A DNA stretch of 64,000 nucleotides, taken from the NCBI GenBank assembly GCA_010356995.1, contig ML996697.1, forward strand, positions 904,105 to 968,104. Reading direction: 5' to 3'. Below the pieces are notes generated by a model that had not been told where the DNA came from, searched no databases, and worked only from the letters and a program-made list of their open reading frames with translations. The translations under genes were made by a program, and so were the position numbers. Below, piece after piece: positions 22,291 through 34,556 of this stretch (position 1 is its first letter; every line of letters starts with the position of its first letter). This DNA comes from Trichodelitschia bisporula (Eukaryota > Ascomycota > Dothideomycetes > Phaeotrichales > Phaeotrichaceae).

Positions 22291-24665
22291 ATGTCGGCCG
22301 CCCTCCCTCCTCCGGGGAGCAGCTCCTACTCCTCCAACACGATGAACGTCGGCGATGGCACCTGGGATTCGCAGCGGCAGACTTTCCTGCTGCCGAATCT
22401 CATGGGCTTGAACTTCAAAACGATGCAGTACAATGGTATGTTGATGTCTGTATCCGCTCGACAGCAGCTCTAACTTCCTAGGAATGGGCAATCGCTTCAA
22501 GGACCTGCCGTACTACCACGGCATCGTTGCGGCACATGGCTCGCTCGCTGCCATTACCTTCCTCGGCATCATTCCTGCCGCCATCTTCTTCGCACGCTTC
22601 TACCACCGGGACAGCCGCTTGGCGCTGCGTCTGCATATCATGCTGCAGATTCTGACCGTGCTCTTCGCAACAGTCATACTGGTACTCGGCTGGTTCGCCG
22701 TGGGGCCGAAGCGCAGCTTGACCAATCCGCACCACGGAATTGGCCTCGCACTCTACGTGCTGGTGCTCTTCCAGTTCCTCTTCGGGGCGTGGATTCACCA
22801 CCGCGAGAAGAACAAGGTTCGGTACCGTCTTCCAGCAAAGCTTATGGTGAGCTACACCCTATTGGTAATCTCTTATATCATCCTAACTAGTAATGCAGTT
22901 ACACCAGTGGCTCGGCAGAGCAATTGCTCTTCTGGGCATTGCGCAAGTTCCGCTTGGCCTCACCCTCTATGGCGCCTCCAAAGTCTTCTTCATCCTGTAT
23001 TCGCTCTGGATGTTCTTCCTCTTTATAGCCTATTTCGTACTCAGCTTCCAGCATCAGACAGTGCTCTCGGTCGACGAGCATGGGAGCTACGTTTCGGGCT
23101 CGCACCGCACGGAAATTACAGAGGAAAGTCGACACCATGGACGCCTTGGATTACTGGGAGCGGCAGGTGCAGGAGCGGCGTTGGCTGCTCTGGGGCGCAG
23201 ACGGAGCAAGCGGGAGTCGAGCCGCGAGCGTACCGACCACAGCTCACGACGAAGCCACTCTGGGTCTTATGACGAAAAGTCCACCGAGTCCCACCGCGAC
23301 CACGGCATGCGCAACCGCCTTGCGACCGGTGCGGCGGGCGTCGGCCTGTTCGCACTCGCACGAAACCTGTTTAGCAGGCGCAAGGATGAGTCGGAGAGTA
23401 GCGATGTGTCCGCTAGCTACCACCGTCCCCTCGGCGGCAACCACCCGATCAGCCAGTCCGACCTCAGCCGCGTGGAACAGGGCCTGCCGCCATCGACGCC
23501 AACTGGCCGCCGCTACAATGACGACGGTACCACCATACCTCCAGCGATTGCTAGCACCGGCCGACGCCGTCGCAGCGGCGGTTCAGTTTACTCGGATGAC
23601 AGCCGCGACAGCCGATCGCAGTTCTACAGTCCCGGCAAAGACAAGCGGCGCAACCACGGGACGCGAAACACGCTTGCGGCACTCGGCGCGATGGGCTATC
23701 TCAGGCATAAGATGAATCAGCGCAAGGAAGACAAGGAGAACCGCCGCGTGGCCGAAATGCGGGAGCGCGAGCGGCATAATGAGCGCATAAACCGTGCCAA
23801 CTCGAAACGCTACACAGGAGACGGCACACCCAGCCGATCCCACCGACGCCAGTCCTCTGTCCACGAGTCCGACTACAGTGAGAGCGACCTCACGCCTATC
23901 GGTGGTAGCCATCCCGAGCTCTCGCGCAACACCTTGCCCCGTCCTTCGGCTGGTGCCACCCTTGGCACCAACCAACCCGGGACGGGCATGCCACCTCCAC
24001 CCCCCATGCACTCAACCATCTACGAGAGCTCGAACGATCCGTACGTGCATCCGCGGCACCGACACGAGGGTGCCGCCACAGCCGGTGCGCTTGCTACAGG
24101 AGCTGCCCTCGAAGCTGCCTCGGCACGGCGCGACACCAGCAGGCGCCGCTCAAGTAACGGCACGCCGCAGTCGCAAACACCCGTGTCGGTGCAAGTGAAC
24201 ATGCAAAAGGACGGTGGACGTGTAACGCTGCGGCGCCTGACGCCAGAAGAAGCCGCTGCGAAGCGCGATGCGCGGCGTCGTGAGCGAGGCAGCCGCACGC
24301 GCACGGGCAGCGTGAGCTCGGCCGGTGCGTCGGGCGATGACCGGTGGCGGCGTGTCGAGGAGCGTGAGGCACGCGAGGCGGCGCAAGCGGCGCAGCAGCA
24401 CAACCTCCCGCCCCCTGCCGCCGGGCCGTCGGCACTTCCCGGCCCGCCGCCCGGTCCGCCGCCGCCGCTCGCCATGTCGGATCTCCCACCCCCGCCACCG
24501 ATTCCGGCGACGCAGAGCTACGGACCTGGCAGTCCTGGCGGTGGGTATGAGACCACGACTAGCGTGGCGGATAGTCGTGCAAATAGTAATCGCCGGCGGC
24601 GCCGAGCAGAGCGGGCACGTATCGATCAAACGGTCGGCCGGGGCAGTCGCGTCGACTTTACGTAG
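22291..24665 (+). CDS. cytochrome b561-like membrane protein with long disordered tail
   Basis: A 758-residue protein from exons 22291-22435, 22482-22846 and 22899-24665. Both introns are short and have GTATGT/GTGAGC donors and CTAAC branches. Five hydrophobic segments lie between about residues 60 and 240. Histidines are placed as in cytochrome b561 transmembrane domains: AAHGSLA, RLHIMLQ, NPHHGIG and LHQWLGR. Such domains bind two haems and pass electrons across membranes; haem binding here is inference. From about residue 260 the chain is Arg/Ser-rich and disordered, with Gly/Ala zipper-like patches (LGLLGAAGAGAALAALG, NTLAALGAMG, AATAGALATGAALEAA). A charged coiled-coil-prone stretch (QRKEDKENRRVAEMRERERH) and a polyproline region follow near the end. 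The tail may tether partners at the membrane. Confidence 0.85.
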
Positions 24666-27045
24666 GACGTAGGTTTAGTACTGCTTGTTCTGCGATGGCG
24701 TTGTCGGCGTTTCTTCATGTTTTTCGGGGTGGTTGATGGGAAATTTTGACGGTTGACGGTCGATGGCTTCTTCACGCGACGTGCTGGCTTGTACAAGTAT
24801 TAATGAGATTGCGACGGCAGCGACACTGTAGATAGCGGCTGAGGGTCACGCAACTACAGCGTAAAAGCTGCAGTTATGTCACTGGAAGCTAGAGATTAGG
24901 ACTGCATCATGGTGGACAGAGAGATGATGGGAATGCAAGCGAGTCATGATGTTCGCAACTGATCTGGTGTGGCTGTGTCAAGAAAACGTGCTGGGAAGAG
25001 CCACAGTTTGGGAGGACTTTCCGTATCGGGGTGGGGTCATAGCAACGATGCTGTCACCTGTGCTCACATTACGACGCTTGTAGTATATAAGAGGCGCAAG
25101 TCCCGGCTTCGGCTCGCCTCTGGCCCATTCTCGCCTTTGCCAACTCCATCCGCTCAATTTATGTCCTGACCACCGGCGACCCATTGCAGCAATAATGGCC
25201 CCCACCTCCACCACATCCGTCAGCCTTCCCAACAGCTGGGTCGACCTCAGCCAGCCTCCGTCCAATCTCGGCTCTTTCTCCGAATGGGTTTCAGCAAGAG
25301 GCTCTGCGCTTGGCGTGGAACGGGATAAAACCCGGTCCTGGTGATGAGCCGACGTCTGCTCTGATAGTTGTGAGATTCCCTACTTAAACGCGCTGGGAGA
25401 CGACCGAGCTGTTTCATCCGCGTCACGTCTATCTCCCAATACCTCGAAAAACGGCCGGTGGAACGCTGGTTCGTTTCTTCCTGCGGTGGATTCACACGCT
25501 AGGCACGCGGCGCGACGCCGGACAACTGGGGCTCGATGATAACGGTCTGTAATGTGTGCCTCTTCTACTGTACCTGGTGGAATAGATGTTTTGCTAATTC
25601 TCCCCAGATAGAACTCTTAGCAATGAGCATCGTTGTTCTATACTTGGCTTCATTCGGCTTCACCTTCCTAGCGCACCTCACCCACCATGTTAGCGTCGTT
25701 TTAAACCCCAGCTAAGAGATAGTGGCTCTGGGGGAAGGGGAAGGGTCGACGGGAACGGGTTGTTGACGGCTATGGGTTGTTGACCTTGCTGCTCGCCCTC
25801 TCTTTCTCCCCTCCCCACTCTGCCAACTCCTCCCCACTCTTCCCTTTCCTTCCTCCCCCACTCTTCTCTCCATTTTTCTTCATTGTGCCCATCATGTGCT
25901 CCACGCTCATTTTATCGGCCTGGCTTTGACCTCTCCTGATGTCCTCGATTCGCTTTGTCTACGGTACATCACCAAACCCCGCTCTTATGCACGTCAAGCG
26001 CCGTCTCAAGGCTCCAATTGTGTGAGGGAAGGGTTTGCGTAGCCGAAGGCGACTCTCTCCCGGCCTTCCCTCTCTTGGCTTTGACAAGACTTCTTCCCCT
26101 CGAAGCGTGACAAGTGAGCGAAGTGAGCGAGCAGGCAGCCAACCAAGGCGACAGCGAGCATCCCCCAAAATAGCCTGTGACGACATCCGGGGCGCTCTCT
26201 GGCGGACCAGTTGCTCCACTAGTGGTGCACGCTTGCGAGCTTCGCATACCGGACTCCTTGTTCGTCAACCGCTTCTGCCGGGTGTTTCTCAGTGCAGCTC
26301 ATGGTTGCCAACCCTACGTGGAAGGGCTTCCTGCCCGCCATCTGCACCACCGGCAGTAGGCAAAAGCCGCCCTGAACTTGGCACAGCCGAGAAGGAGCGG
26401 AAGAAGACCCGACCAGCCTTTCCCCCTCTCTCACGCACTAACAACCTTTCACATCCGTCTCGGCGAACTGCCACCGATTATTCCCTCCAATTCCGGGCTC
26501 TTCGAACCGAGAGAGGGGGATTCAAGCTTTTGGTGGTCTTCCTTCTTCCCGACGCCCATCACCTCCGCTGTCATCAGAGTTACGGATGATGGTACGACCA
26601 CGCCGTGGGAAGATGCTTGAATGGGCTACCCTGCCTCATATATCCGTCTCTCTTTAGTCCATAACCCCGATCCAGCGCAACTCACGGTCCCTAACACGGC
26701 TCCCGCTTGCTACTGCGTTTCCCCATTGGCTCCCCACTATCCCGATTCAACCCTAAAGGCCTAGCTGTGCCCCTCTCTCGTGGCTTGGTCCGTTGCTTGG
26801 CCTTTAATGACGGTGGGCATCCTCGACTTGCACTTGCGGGTGCGTATGCGGGTCCCCCTCTTCCCCTCTTCTGACAACCTCATCTCTCCCCACATCTTCC
26901 CTCTCTCCCTCTTCCCCACACTCAGATATCCTCCTCGCATCCCATCCTGCTCAACTGCGGCCGCAAAGATGACCTGCTGACCCCCCCGCAAGTCCATGGG
27001 CCAAGAGTCACTGATGTCCCCGCCTCAGCGTCGGCGGTCCCTAAC
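24666..27045. other. intergenic, no gene supported
   Basis: 2.4 kb. A 184-codon plus-strand frame at 26035-26589 is Arg/Ser/Pro-rich, has no domain and opposes similar minus-strand frames, so I read it as non-coding. The pyrimidine-rich sequence of 25790-25880 and 26380-26940 is typical of fungal promoters and leaders and probably serves the Zn2Cys6 gene. Confidence 0.45.
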
Positions 27046-28979
27046 ATGTCCTCTTCGACACGCACCTCCGCCACGCCGCCGCCCGGCGGCGCGCCTGCAG
27101 GGCCAGGCGGAGCTCTCGCCACTACCAGTACCACGAAGCGCGCGTGCGACAAGTCAGTCTCGGGCTTCCCACAGTATCACCTCGCAGCCCCACCCCTAAC
27201 ACCCTTCCAGCTGCCACCGCCGTAAAATCAAATGCACCGTCGAACCCTCTGCCCCCAATGCACGTTGCACGAACTGCGCCACCTCCGGCCTGGCATGTAC
27301 CTACAACGCGATTCCGCAGAAGAAGGGGCCCAAGGGCAGCCGCGCGAAGGTACTCAATGAACTCCGCCGTCAGAATAGCGGCGACCTGGGCCCTTCCCGC
27401 GCTTCTGCCTCCCTAAGCCAGGCCCCTCGCACGCCTGGCCTCTTGCCACCCGACGTCGTTCGCGCTTGCATCGACTTCTTCTTCAAGAAGCTGTATCCCA
27501 TGCAACCCGTGGTGCACTTTGCCCAGATTGAGACGGTGGCGGGACGGATGGGCGGCTCCGCAGAGGCGTATGCCGAGATTGCCTCGCTCTGTGCGTTTGC
27601 CCTCCTGTATGCGGGCATGAGCGGCATGGGCCCGACTGAGGGGCTGGATCCGGCACGGGGTCGCGCGCTGCTGGATGAAGCGCTTGCGGTGCGGCGTGCG
27701 GTGGATGGGGTGGAAGCAGCGAGTCTGGGAGCCGTGTACACGGCGTACTGGGCCAGCTGCTGCTATTTGTGCCTCGATAACTCGACTGCGGCGTGGATCT
27801 GGCTGCGGCAGGCGACCACGGTCGCGCATGTTCTGGGTTTGCATGACGAGGCGACATATGACGATGAGGACTATGTGGAGAATAGTCGGAAGAGGCGGCT
27901 GTACTGGGTGATGTTCATGACGGAGCGGTGGGGATACGCCTTCCTCGCCAGTATCCCGAGCACAAAAGCTGACAAAGCAGGACCTACGCCATCCGCACCC
28001 ACCGCCCTCTCACCCTGTACGCCACCATCCGCATGCCCGTCGCCGACGACGACCCATCGGAAACCGTGCCACTATCCGGCTTCTTCCACGTGGCCACGCT
28101 CTTCCTGCCGCTCGACGACAAGTTCTTCAGCGTCCTCCACCGGCGCACCGAATTCCCGGGCGCGGCTTGGATTGTCACGCTCCAGGCACGCCTGGCCGAT
28201 GCGTTCCACTACATGGACAGCACGCACCGGCAAGTACTCTGCCTCAAGGTGACGCAGGCCTGGCTGCGCGTCCAAGTTTGGCGTCTCGCGTTGCGACACG
28301 ACTGCATCTCCCCGCTCGCGCCCGAAGCCTGTCTAACCTATGGCTTTCCAGTCGATGTGGCGCGGGAACTAGTCGAGATGGTAAATGTGTACCTAACGCC
28401 GCAGATCGAGAACATGCTCGGCCTCGTACGTCTCCCGTCCCCTGGCCTAAGCGGTACTAATCCCCGCAGGCCGAGAAGCTAGCCGATGTAGCGGACACAC
28501 TTGCCGATATCCTGGCGCTCGGCATAGTCCCGCCCTTTGCGCCCGCAAGCATACTCAACTCACTCACCTCTTCCATCGCCAGCGCCCGCGGGCCCGCATG
28601 GTCCGGCCTCGCGCGGCTACAGAGCAAAATCGCACAGCTGCCGAATCTGCGCGGCTTTCCACCGCAAGCGCAGCAGGTGGCCTACTCGCCCGACACAGGG
28701 TTGACCGCGAGTCCGCCGCCTCACCCCGCGGGACTAGCGGGCTACGGCGTGCCGATGCCTGGCCTGCCGTATCATCCGTTTCCAGCTCAGCACGGGCAGG
28801 GAAGCTTCCCGGGGGCACCGGGTGTGGAAAGCGGTGGATTCCAAACGCCTGAGGGAGGTGATTTTGCGGAGAGTTCGCGTGGACAGGCTGGACAGGCGCC
28901 CGGACAGGGAGGAGGAGGGTATGAGCCACCCGGGCAAGGTGGGGGTGGATATGAGCATGGAATGTTTCATGGGAGGTAG
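27046..28979 (+). CDS. Zn2Cys6 fungal-type transcription factor
   Basis: A 592-residue nuclear regulator from four exons: 27046-27152, 27211-27927, 27981-28425 and 28470-28979. The first intron splits the zinc cluster, so the DNA-binding domain appears only after splicing. Cysteines then fall at 34, 37, 44, 54, 57 and 64 (C-x2-C-x6-C-x9-C-x2-C-x6-C). The linker PQKKGPKGSRAKVLNELRR follows directly. The middle is the fungal-specific transcription factor domain, with LYPMQPVVHFAQIE, AWIWLRQATTVAHVLGLHDE, RRLYWVMFMTERTYAIRTH and HRPLTLYATIRMP. The third-exon join (donor GTGGGG at 27928) is chosen because it restores the conserved TERTYAI...RPLTL motif. The C-terminus is Gly/Pro/Gln-rich. The regulated pathway cannot be told from sequence alone. 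Confidence 0.88.
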
Positions 28980-29600
28980 CATGTTTACGGGGCGTTGACC
29001 AAAGCGTAGATACACTGGGGATGTTGGGCGGAAATCTGATTTGAGCATTTACTACAGTACTAGAGGGCGGTTAAAATGAAGGGCATTTTGCATGCATTGC
29101 GGGCCGGGATTGGGCTGTGGTGTGGTGTGGTGCTTGGACTTGGCGTGTGTCACGGGTTTGAGGGCCAGGGTCTCGGGAACGTGGTCTGGTGTGGGGCGCA
29201 GGTGGGGCGAGCGGGTATGTGGTTCCATGGGGGTGGGAGGTGGTGTGATTTGGGCCCGAAATCGGAGGGGGCGTGGGGATGCGGGGATGGAGAAGTTGAG
29301 TGATGGGTTTTGGCTGCGGGCTTATGGTTCGGATGACGGGCTTCGGTTGCGGGCTCGAGCGTCCGGACGGCCGGCTTAGGGCAAGGGCGTGTCCGGAACG
29401 AAACGTGTGCGGCGGGCGGGCGTGGGAGCGGGGGCGGGCGTGGGAGCGGGGGCGGGAGGGGGAGCGCAGGGTTAGTACAACAAACGCACGTGTACATAGC
29501 ACAGGGAGCATAAGGTTGATTCCATATCGTCTTTGAATTAATTTTATGAGCCGAGCGGCGCAAGTGCTAGCTGTAGATGACCGAGCCTGCGATCCCCCTC
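28980..29600. other. low-complexity intergenic stretch
   Basis: G/T-rich plus strand with GGTGTGG runs and an 18-nt unit CGGGCGTGGGAGCGGGGG in two copies near 29417-29452. Overlapping Pro/His-rich minus-strand frames reflect composition only. Confidence 0.45.
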
Positions 29601-29846
29601 CCCCTTCCTCCCCCAGAGATACGATTGCAAACGTGCTCGGTGGTGCGAAGACCCATACACCCATCATGTTGAAAGTGATGCTTGCGCTGACTGGGAGGGT
29701 TGGGTTGCGGGGTATATGTCCAATTTAGATTGTGAGGTGAGGCGGAAGTGGAGGTGCGGTGGGATAGCGCGCTCAAGTTCGTCCATGGCTTTCTTGTATA
29801 CCCCGTCGGGCGGGGAGAAGAGCGCTTTATATACCCCGCGGCCTGC

Positions 29847-30414
29847 GGACATGGCCTGGGTTGTAGTTGTCGTTTGTGGTGGTGAGTGATGAAGTGGTGT
29901 GGAAGTTGTGGAGAGAGTTGGAAAAGGTGATGGGCCGTACTCGGGTATATTCCCCCCGGAAGAGCAGTAGACACAGAGAATGCTGTATATATATGCCGCC
30001 GGCCGGGTAGTGGGCCAGTTTGGGTATGTACCAGCCGTTGTTTTATAAACCCTGCAACCCGCGGGCCGGCTGTGAGGTCTCGTTGCTGTAGTGTTGGATG
30101 ATGCGAGGGTGGAGGTGCGGGGCGGGGTATTGCTCAGCCTCGTGCGTACGCTGCTGATGGGGCGCTGGGTATACCCCGTAGNNNNNNNNNNNNNNNNNNN
30201 NNNNNNNNNNNNNNNNNNNNNNNNNNNNNNNNNNNNNNNNNNNNNNNNNNNNNNNNNNNNNNNNNNNNNNNNNNGGCGGCGGACGGTGATGATGAATGTT
30301 GGTGATGAAGTGGAGTGGAAGTTGTGGGGAGAGATGGACGGGGGGGCGGAGATGCTGAGGTGTATATATCCCTCCCACCCCTGGGTGGAAACAGTAAACA
30401 CTGAGAATGTGGTT
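29847..30414 (+). repeat. diverged tandem repeat, two copies about 428 bp apart
   Basis: 29847-29983 and 30275-30414 share GTGATGAAGTGG, GTGGAAGTTGTGG, a GTATAT(T/A) site and then ACACAGAGAATG / ACACTGAGAATG. An assembly gap (30182-30274) begins inside the unit, so the second copy is incomplete. Confidence 0.6.
30182..30274. other. assembly gap (93 N)
   Basis: Run of N that abuts a GGGTATACCCCGTAG palindrome-like element and the start of a repeat copy. Confidence 0.95.
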
Positions 30415-31499
30415 GATGAAGGGTGCTCGGAGTCTTGCTTGGGTTGTTGGGTTTTGCGGAGTACTTGTGGCGCGAGGGGCGCGAGGGCAGACTGGTCGTG
30501 GTGGAGGATGTGTCCTGTATATACGCTGTCGGCCGGGCGGCGGGCGGGTTCGACATGCGGCACCCATTTTTTTGTCTACCATTCCGGTTTCGGGGGCACT
30601 TTTATGCACCTCGCGCCCCGCGGGATAAGCGTTCTGTAGATGGAGAATGTTGATGGGAATGTTGAGTGATGCGGGGGTGAAGGAGGAGGCGGAGGCGGAG
30701 ATGGCAATGCCATTACTGGGCTGCGTTCCGTTGTTGAACACCATGAGAGCGATCGGAGATAACAGCAAGCAAGATGAAGGACAAGAAGAGCAAGGCGGTT
30801 TTCCTGCCACCAGCCCTGAGGAGACTGGGAGGGTATAGAGCTCGGTGGAGGATGAGATGTGTATATATTGCATGTTCCCTCCGGGAGGAGCGGAGGATGC
30901 TGGGAGCGCGAAACGGTGCAGAGGTTTCAGTCGAATGTGGTGTCCTTGAAATCGCAGAAGCATCACCCGCATGGAATTCAGTTTGCGTAGTAAACAGTCG
31001 CAGACCGGGCGGAGTGCCTGAGATATATAGAGCAGGCCTTTTCGGAGCCGTTTCGAAGGGGAGGCGCCCCACGAGTAATGAGAGAAGTTGCCGGTGCACA
31101 AGTTCGAGTCCCTCAATATATATTCTGGTGGGAGGATAGTGAGGCGAGAGCGATGTGTGATGAGTTGGTGGAGAAGAAGAAGAGGAAGCGAAGCCAAGAG
31201 CGTATATACAGCCCCTCCGCCGTATATAAGGCCGGCTGTCAAGCCCGGCGGGACGCGCCGAGGACATGGTTACTGTCAGTCGTGTGTGCTGTAAGGGGCG
31301 CCGGCGCGGCGCATATATACCCGGCACTCCCCTCCGCGAGCATCTTCCGGGTGTGAGCGAGAACGGCCGCCGATTTTCACCGGGGATTCCCTTTTAGACG
31401 TGTCGGGGTGTTTCTTCAAACAGTTATTGTTTGTAGGCTGCGGGGAAAGTGACGGGAGATTGTTGCGCGTGCGAGCCCCGGATGGGCCGAGGACGCGCT

Positions 31500-32204
31500 T
31501 TATACATACCCCGCGAGCCGCGGTTCGGGTATAGACAGGTCGAGTGTGCGCCGGAGGTTGATTGATGCGATTGAGGTGTTGAGGCGGAGGCCGTGGCGGT
31601 GAGAGACTGCGATGGACGAAGCCACCGAAACAGCCAATGCGACCGGAATGAGAACGAAGAGAATCGACGGAACGCTCCGGCCAGCCTGATTGTATATAGC
31701 CGTTACGGCAAAGGCCAGCAACGTCGTATACCTGAAGAACCGGAGCAACCGGAGGAATTTGAATCCGGGGCGCGCCCCCAGTGCCGGCCCCGGTGATATG
31801 ACGTCCAGGAGGATAACTGCGAGCCCAGCTGCCCCTATATAGACTCGAGAGATCCAGTCCCATCTCACTGTACTTGGGAGGTAAAGGTAAAGTAGACTCG
31901 AAGACATTTGCAAAGAGCCGGAGGTTGCTATGTCCGCAGCAGAATGACCAACGGGGATGTTGCGGTACTTCTTCTTGTCGCGGCACCTTGGCAGCGTGAA
32001 GAGGATCCAGAAGTTCGGTTGAACAAATCGGTATATATCTTCCTCCCCGATATGACCGAGGGAGCAGAGAATATAGGCTTTTTGAGATTTCCGGATTTGC
32101 TGGTGTTTGAAACTGAGCTTCCGCAGGCAGTCACAACGGGGACAAATCTCTGGAGGAACGAACGGACAGTCTGAGTCATATATAGAATGCGGATGACGTA
32201 CCAT
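31500..32204 (-). CDS. hypothetical multi-pass membrane protein (boundaries uncertain)
   Basis: An open frame of 234 codons starting at ATG 32204. The N-terminal half is Cys-containing (CPFVPPEICPRCDCLRKL). The C-terminal half has three convincing hydrophobic spans: VYIGAAGLAVILLDVIS, YTTLLAFAVTAIYN and SILFVLIPVALAVSVASS. Between the first two lies a basic loop with FKFLRLLRFFR. Two of the spans contain a TATATA site at DNA level. I recognise no family. It could be one exon of a longer intron-containing gene. Confidence 0.4.
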   Translation of the reverse strand: MVRHPHSIYDSDCPFVPPEICPRCDCLRKLSFKHQQIRKSQKAYILCSLGHIGEEDIYRFVQPNFWILFTLPRCRDKKKYRNIPVGHSAADIATSGSLQMSSSLLYLYLPSTVRWDWISRVYIGAAGLAVILLDVISPGPALGARPGFKFLRLLRFFRYTTLLAFAVTAIYNQAGRSVPSILFVLIPVALAVSVASSIAVSHRHGLRLNTSIASINLRRTLDLSIPEPRLAGYV

Positions 32205-34089
32205 ACCAGTTCGGCCTCAGAGACGAAATATGCCGTCTTGCATATACCCGGCCTCGGAGGCGGACTTCGGCCTTGGAGGCGGACTTCGACCCAGGATCGG
32301 AGGCAGGGCTGTACACCCCTTTGCCCGCTCTTCTGAAGAATGTTTGCCTTTGGGCACGTGAGGGAACAGATGTGAGGACTTGGGAGTGGAACTGGTGAAT
32401 GGGAAGGCCGACAGCATCGCAATCGCTACCCTTGCGAAGGCGGGCCCCAGTTGTATGAACATGCGCATTCTCAGGTCATATGCCGGAATGACGGAGGGTG
32501 GTACCAGGCCCGGTAGTATTTATATTGGCCACCTGGGCCGCATATAGAGGTGACTTCAAATAGTTAGTCCCATCTGAAGAGTGGCCGGATATCTCAAATG
32601 CTTACCAGGAAATAAATCCCTCGGACCAGCGAACTGCTTCCGCCACGAATCTCTCCACAGTCTCGCCGGGCGCCGGATATTTGGGCGTATAATGTGGAGC
32701 AAGGGTGTAGATGGAAAGCGTTGAAGAGATAAGAAAGCATCGTGAAGCTGCAGGAGGTTTCGCTGGCGAGGACAATGTTCGGATAGAAAACAAACGAGAC
32801 AAGCTTCGGCACAATGCCGAAAGCGGAAAGGACGGTTCGGCCCGTATATCACTGGCCCGCCGCCTTCTTGCAGCGCAATACAGGGATCCGCTGGTGTTTG
32901 CGTGAGGCTTCGATCGCACACTTCGACCCCATTTTTGAAGGTCGTACCCTTGCCGTCGTATTTTGGGGGAAGTTGTGGAGATGATGATGTAGTAGGCAGA
33001 TGGATTGTGTGGGACCAACGGGCGACCGCGCCGCGTTGGATTGCGGCGGGTATAATATTGCGGACAAGCAGTAGAGATGTTGGTAATGAGGGTCTGCCGC
33101 TCTTTCGAAGTGGCAATTGCAGAGCCGACGAGTGTCTGGGGCCGGCCGCTGCCTCAGTATATTTTGAGGAGAGTTTGAAGATGGCGAAGTTTTGTTGGTG
33201 AAGTTTTTGCTGACGATGAGAGGTTTGAGAGCTTCGAGACGGTGGAATTTTGCTGACGATGCTGTATATGAGAGAGGAAGGTTACGAGGCCGGGAACCTA
33301 GCCTTCTTCTACCATATATCTTCCTCTTCTGGCAAGTACAGAGCTAACAAGACCAACAGCATTGCATCACTCAAGGGAACACGAGGAGCTCATACTGTCA
33401 TGGTTCTGGCCATCCACGGTGAGATGCCTCAGGCTATGATATGGTTTGGGTGGCAGCACAGTACCGAGGCGACGTATGGGGACTAGCGCAGTCATGTGAC
33501 TGGAGCCAAGCCCCCACATTGCGGTTACACACCCATCCTGTATATTACTTCTCCAACTCTTTATCATCGTCTCGAAGCAATCTATGATTTTTGCACCGCT
33601 CTTCGCTGGCACCGTGACACATACTGAAGTCAGCCCCGACCTGGAGGAATATCCAGTGGCAAACTCCGGCGAAATTGTGTTACCCTCAAGTTGCTGCTGC
33701 ATGAATTGAACGGTATGATGATTTTCGTCGTTTCCGGCGTCGGAGCCCCGGGTTGCACTTCAGCCTGATCAGAATATAGAGGAGGTGGCGCCTACCGGAG
33801 CCGTCTTGGAGCTTGCGCTGAACCATAGTCCAGGGGAGAGGCTCGCAATCGTCGAGATGTAAACGACGTAATTCATGTCCGGAGTCCAGTTGTTGAACGT
33901 CTCTGCCCAGGCCGGAGGCTGTCGGCCACAGGTATACCGGTTTTGAAAGTGTGGATGGGTTGAGGCGCAGGCGGCAAGTAAGGGGTGTGAAGAACAAGAC
34001 TGGAGCCCATATATGCGCACCATATAGCGTCTGACCGCCGGTAGGTCGTGCTGGTACCGGGTCCAGATGTCGGACGTTGTGTGTCGCAA

Positions 34090-34502
34090 CTGTCGGCATA
34101 CCCAATGTCGGGATACCCGAAAGGCAGGCTTGGCACGGCGAACATCGAATTTGGTCAAGACGAATGGCCATCGATGGAAATCCACAAGCCCACAAACCTG
34201 CATTCCCCGCCAGCAACCGGCCAACGAGACCGAAGGACGGAGCGACACGAGGCACCCGAACCCCCAGTCGAAACTCCAGTCATCGAGCAAGACTCACCCC
34301 GTGAGAGGGAGTTGGACGAGCCGCGCGAGCCGAGTCCTGCATCAGAGCATCACGACGAGCCCATTGAGCTGCGCGAGCCAACCGAGCCAAATACGCCAAC
34401 CGAGCCAGATCAGCCAAACGAGCCGCACGAGCCTGGCCCCACGGAGGATGAAAGCCGAACTCGAAACACCAGGGACTGCACCTTAAGTGTAATCCACGTT
34501 GC
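34090..34502 (+). repeat. left arm of a 413-bp inverted repeat
   Basis: Pairs with 34557-34969 in reverse orientation across a 54-bp spacer. The arms have equal length and I see one difference (T at about 34477 versus the complementary C/G in the other arm). The arm encodes a Glu/Pro-rich reading (EPTEPNTPTEPDQPNEP) when read outward to inward on either strand. No terminal target duplication is apparent. Confidence 0.95.
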
Positions 34503-34556
34503 ACTGCCGATGATCGAAAACGAAGCGCAATACCCAGAGACAGAGATCCTGGAGTC

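Larger units (their letters stand above)
29600..33300. other. TATATA-rich accessory block 1 (unassigned, probably intron-rich coding on the minus strand)
   Basis: Many short minus-strand frames in several phases. TATATA occurs 14 times between 29828 and 32179, commonly beside GC-rich palindromic sequence such as CCGCGGGGTATATAAAG. Minus-strand readings repeatedly give G-V/I-Y or Y-I at these points, for example GRGVYKALFSPPDGVYKKAM. No known family is recognised and no complete gene model can be defended, except the membrane-protein frame listed separately. Confidence 0.4.

Noticed and set aside
26035-26589. 184-codon plus-strand frame upstream of the Zn2Cys6 gene
   Set aside because: Low-complexity Arg/Ser/Pro composition, no domain, opposing frames of the same quality, and promoter-like pyrimidine tracts around it.
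29071-29667. Pro/His/Arg-rich minus-strand frame of 198 codons
   Set aside because: Composition artefact of a GGTGTGG-type low-complexity tract.
29600-33300. Repeat-induced point mutation as the source of TATATA in the accessory block
   Set aside because: RIP would lower GC content and raise TpA throughout; here the flanks of the motif stay GC-rich and the hexamers are discrete.
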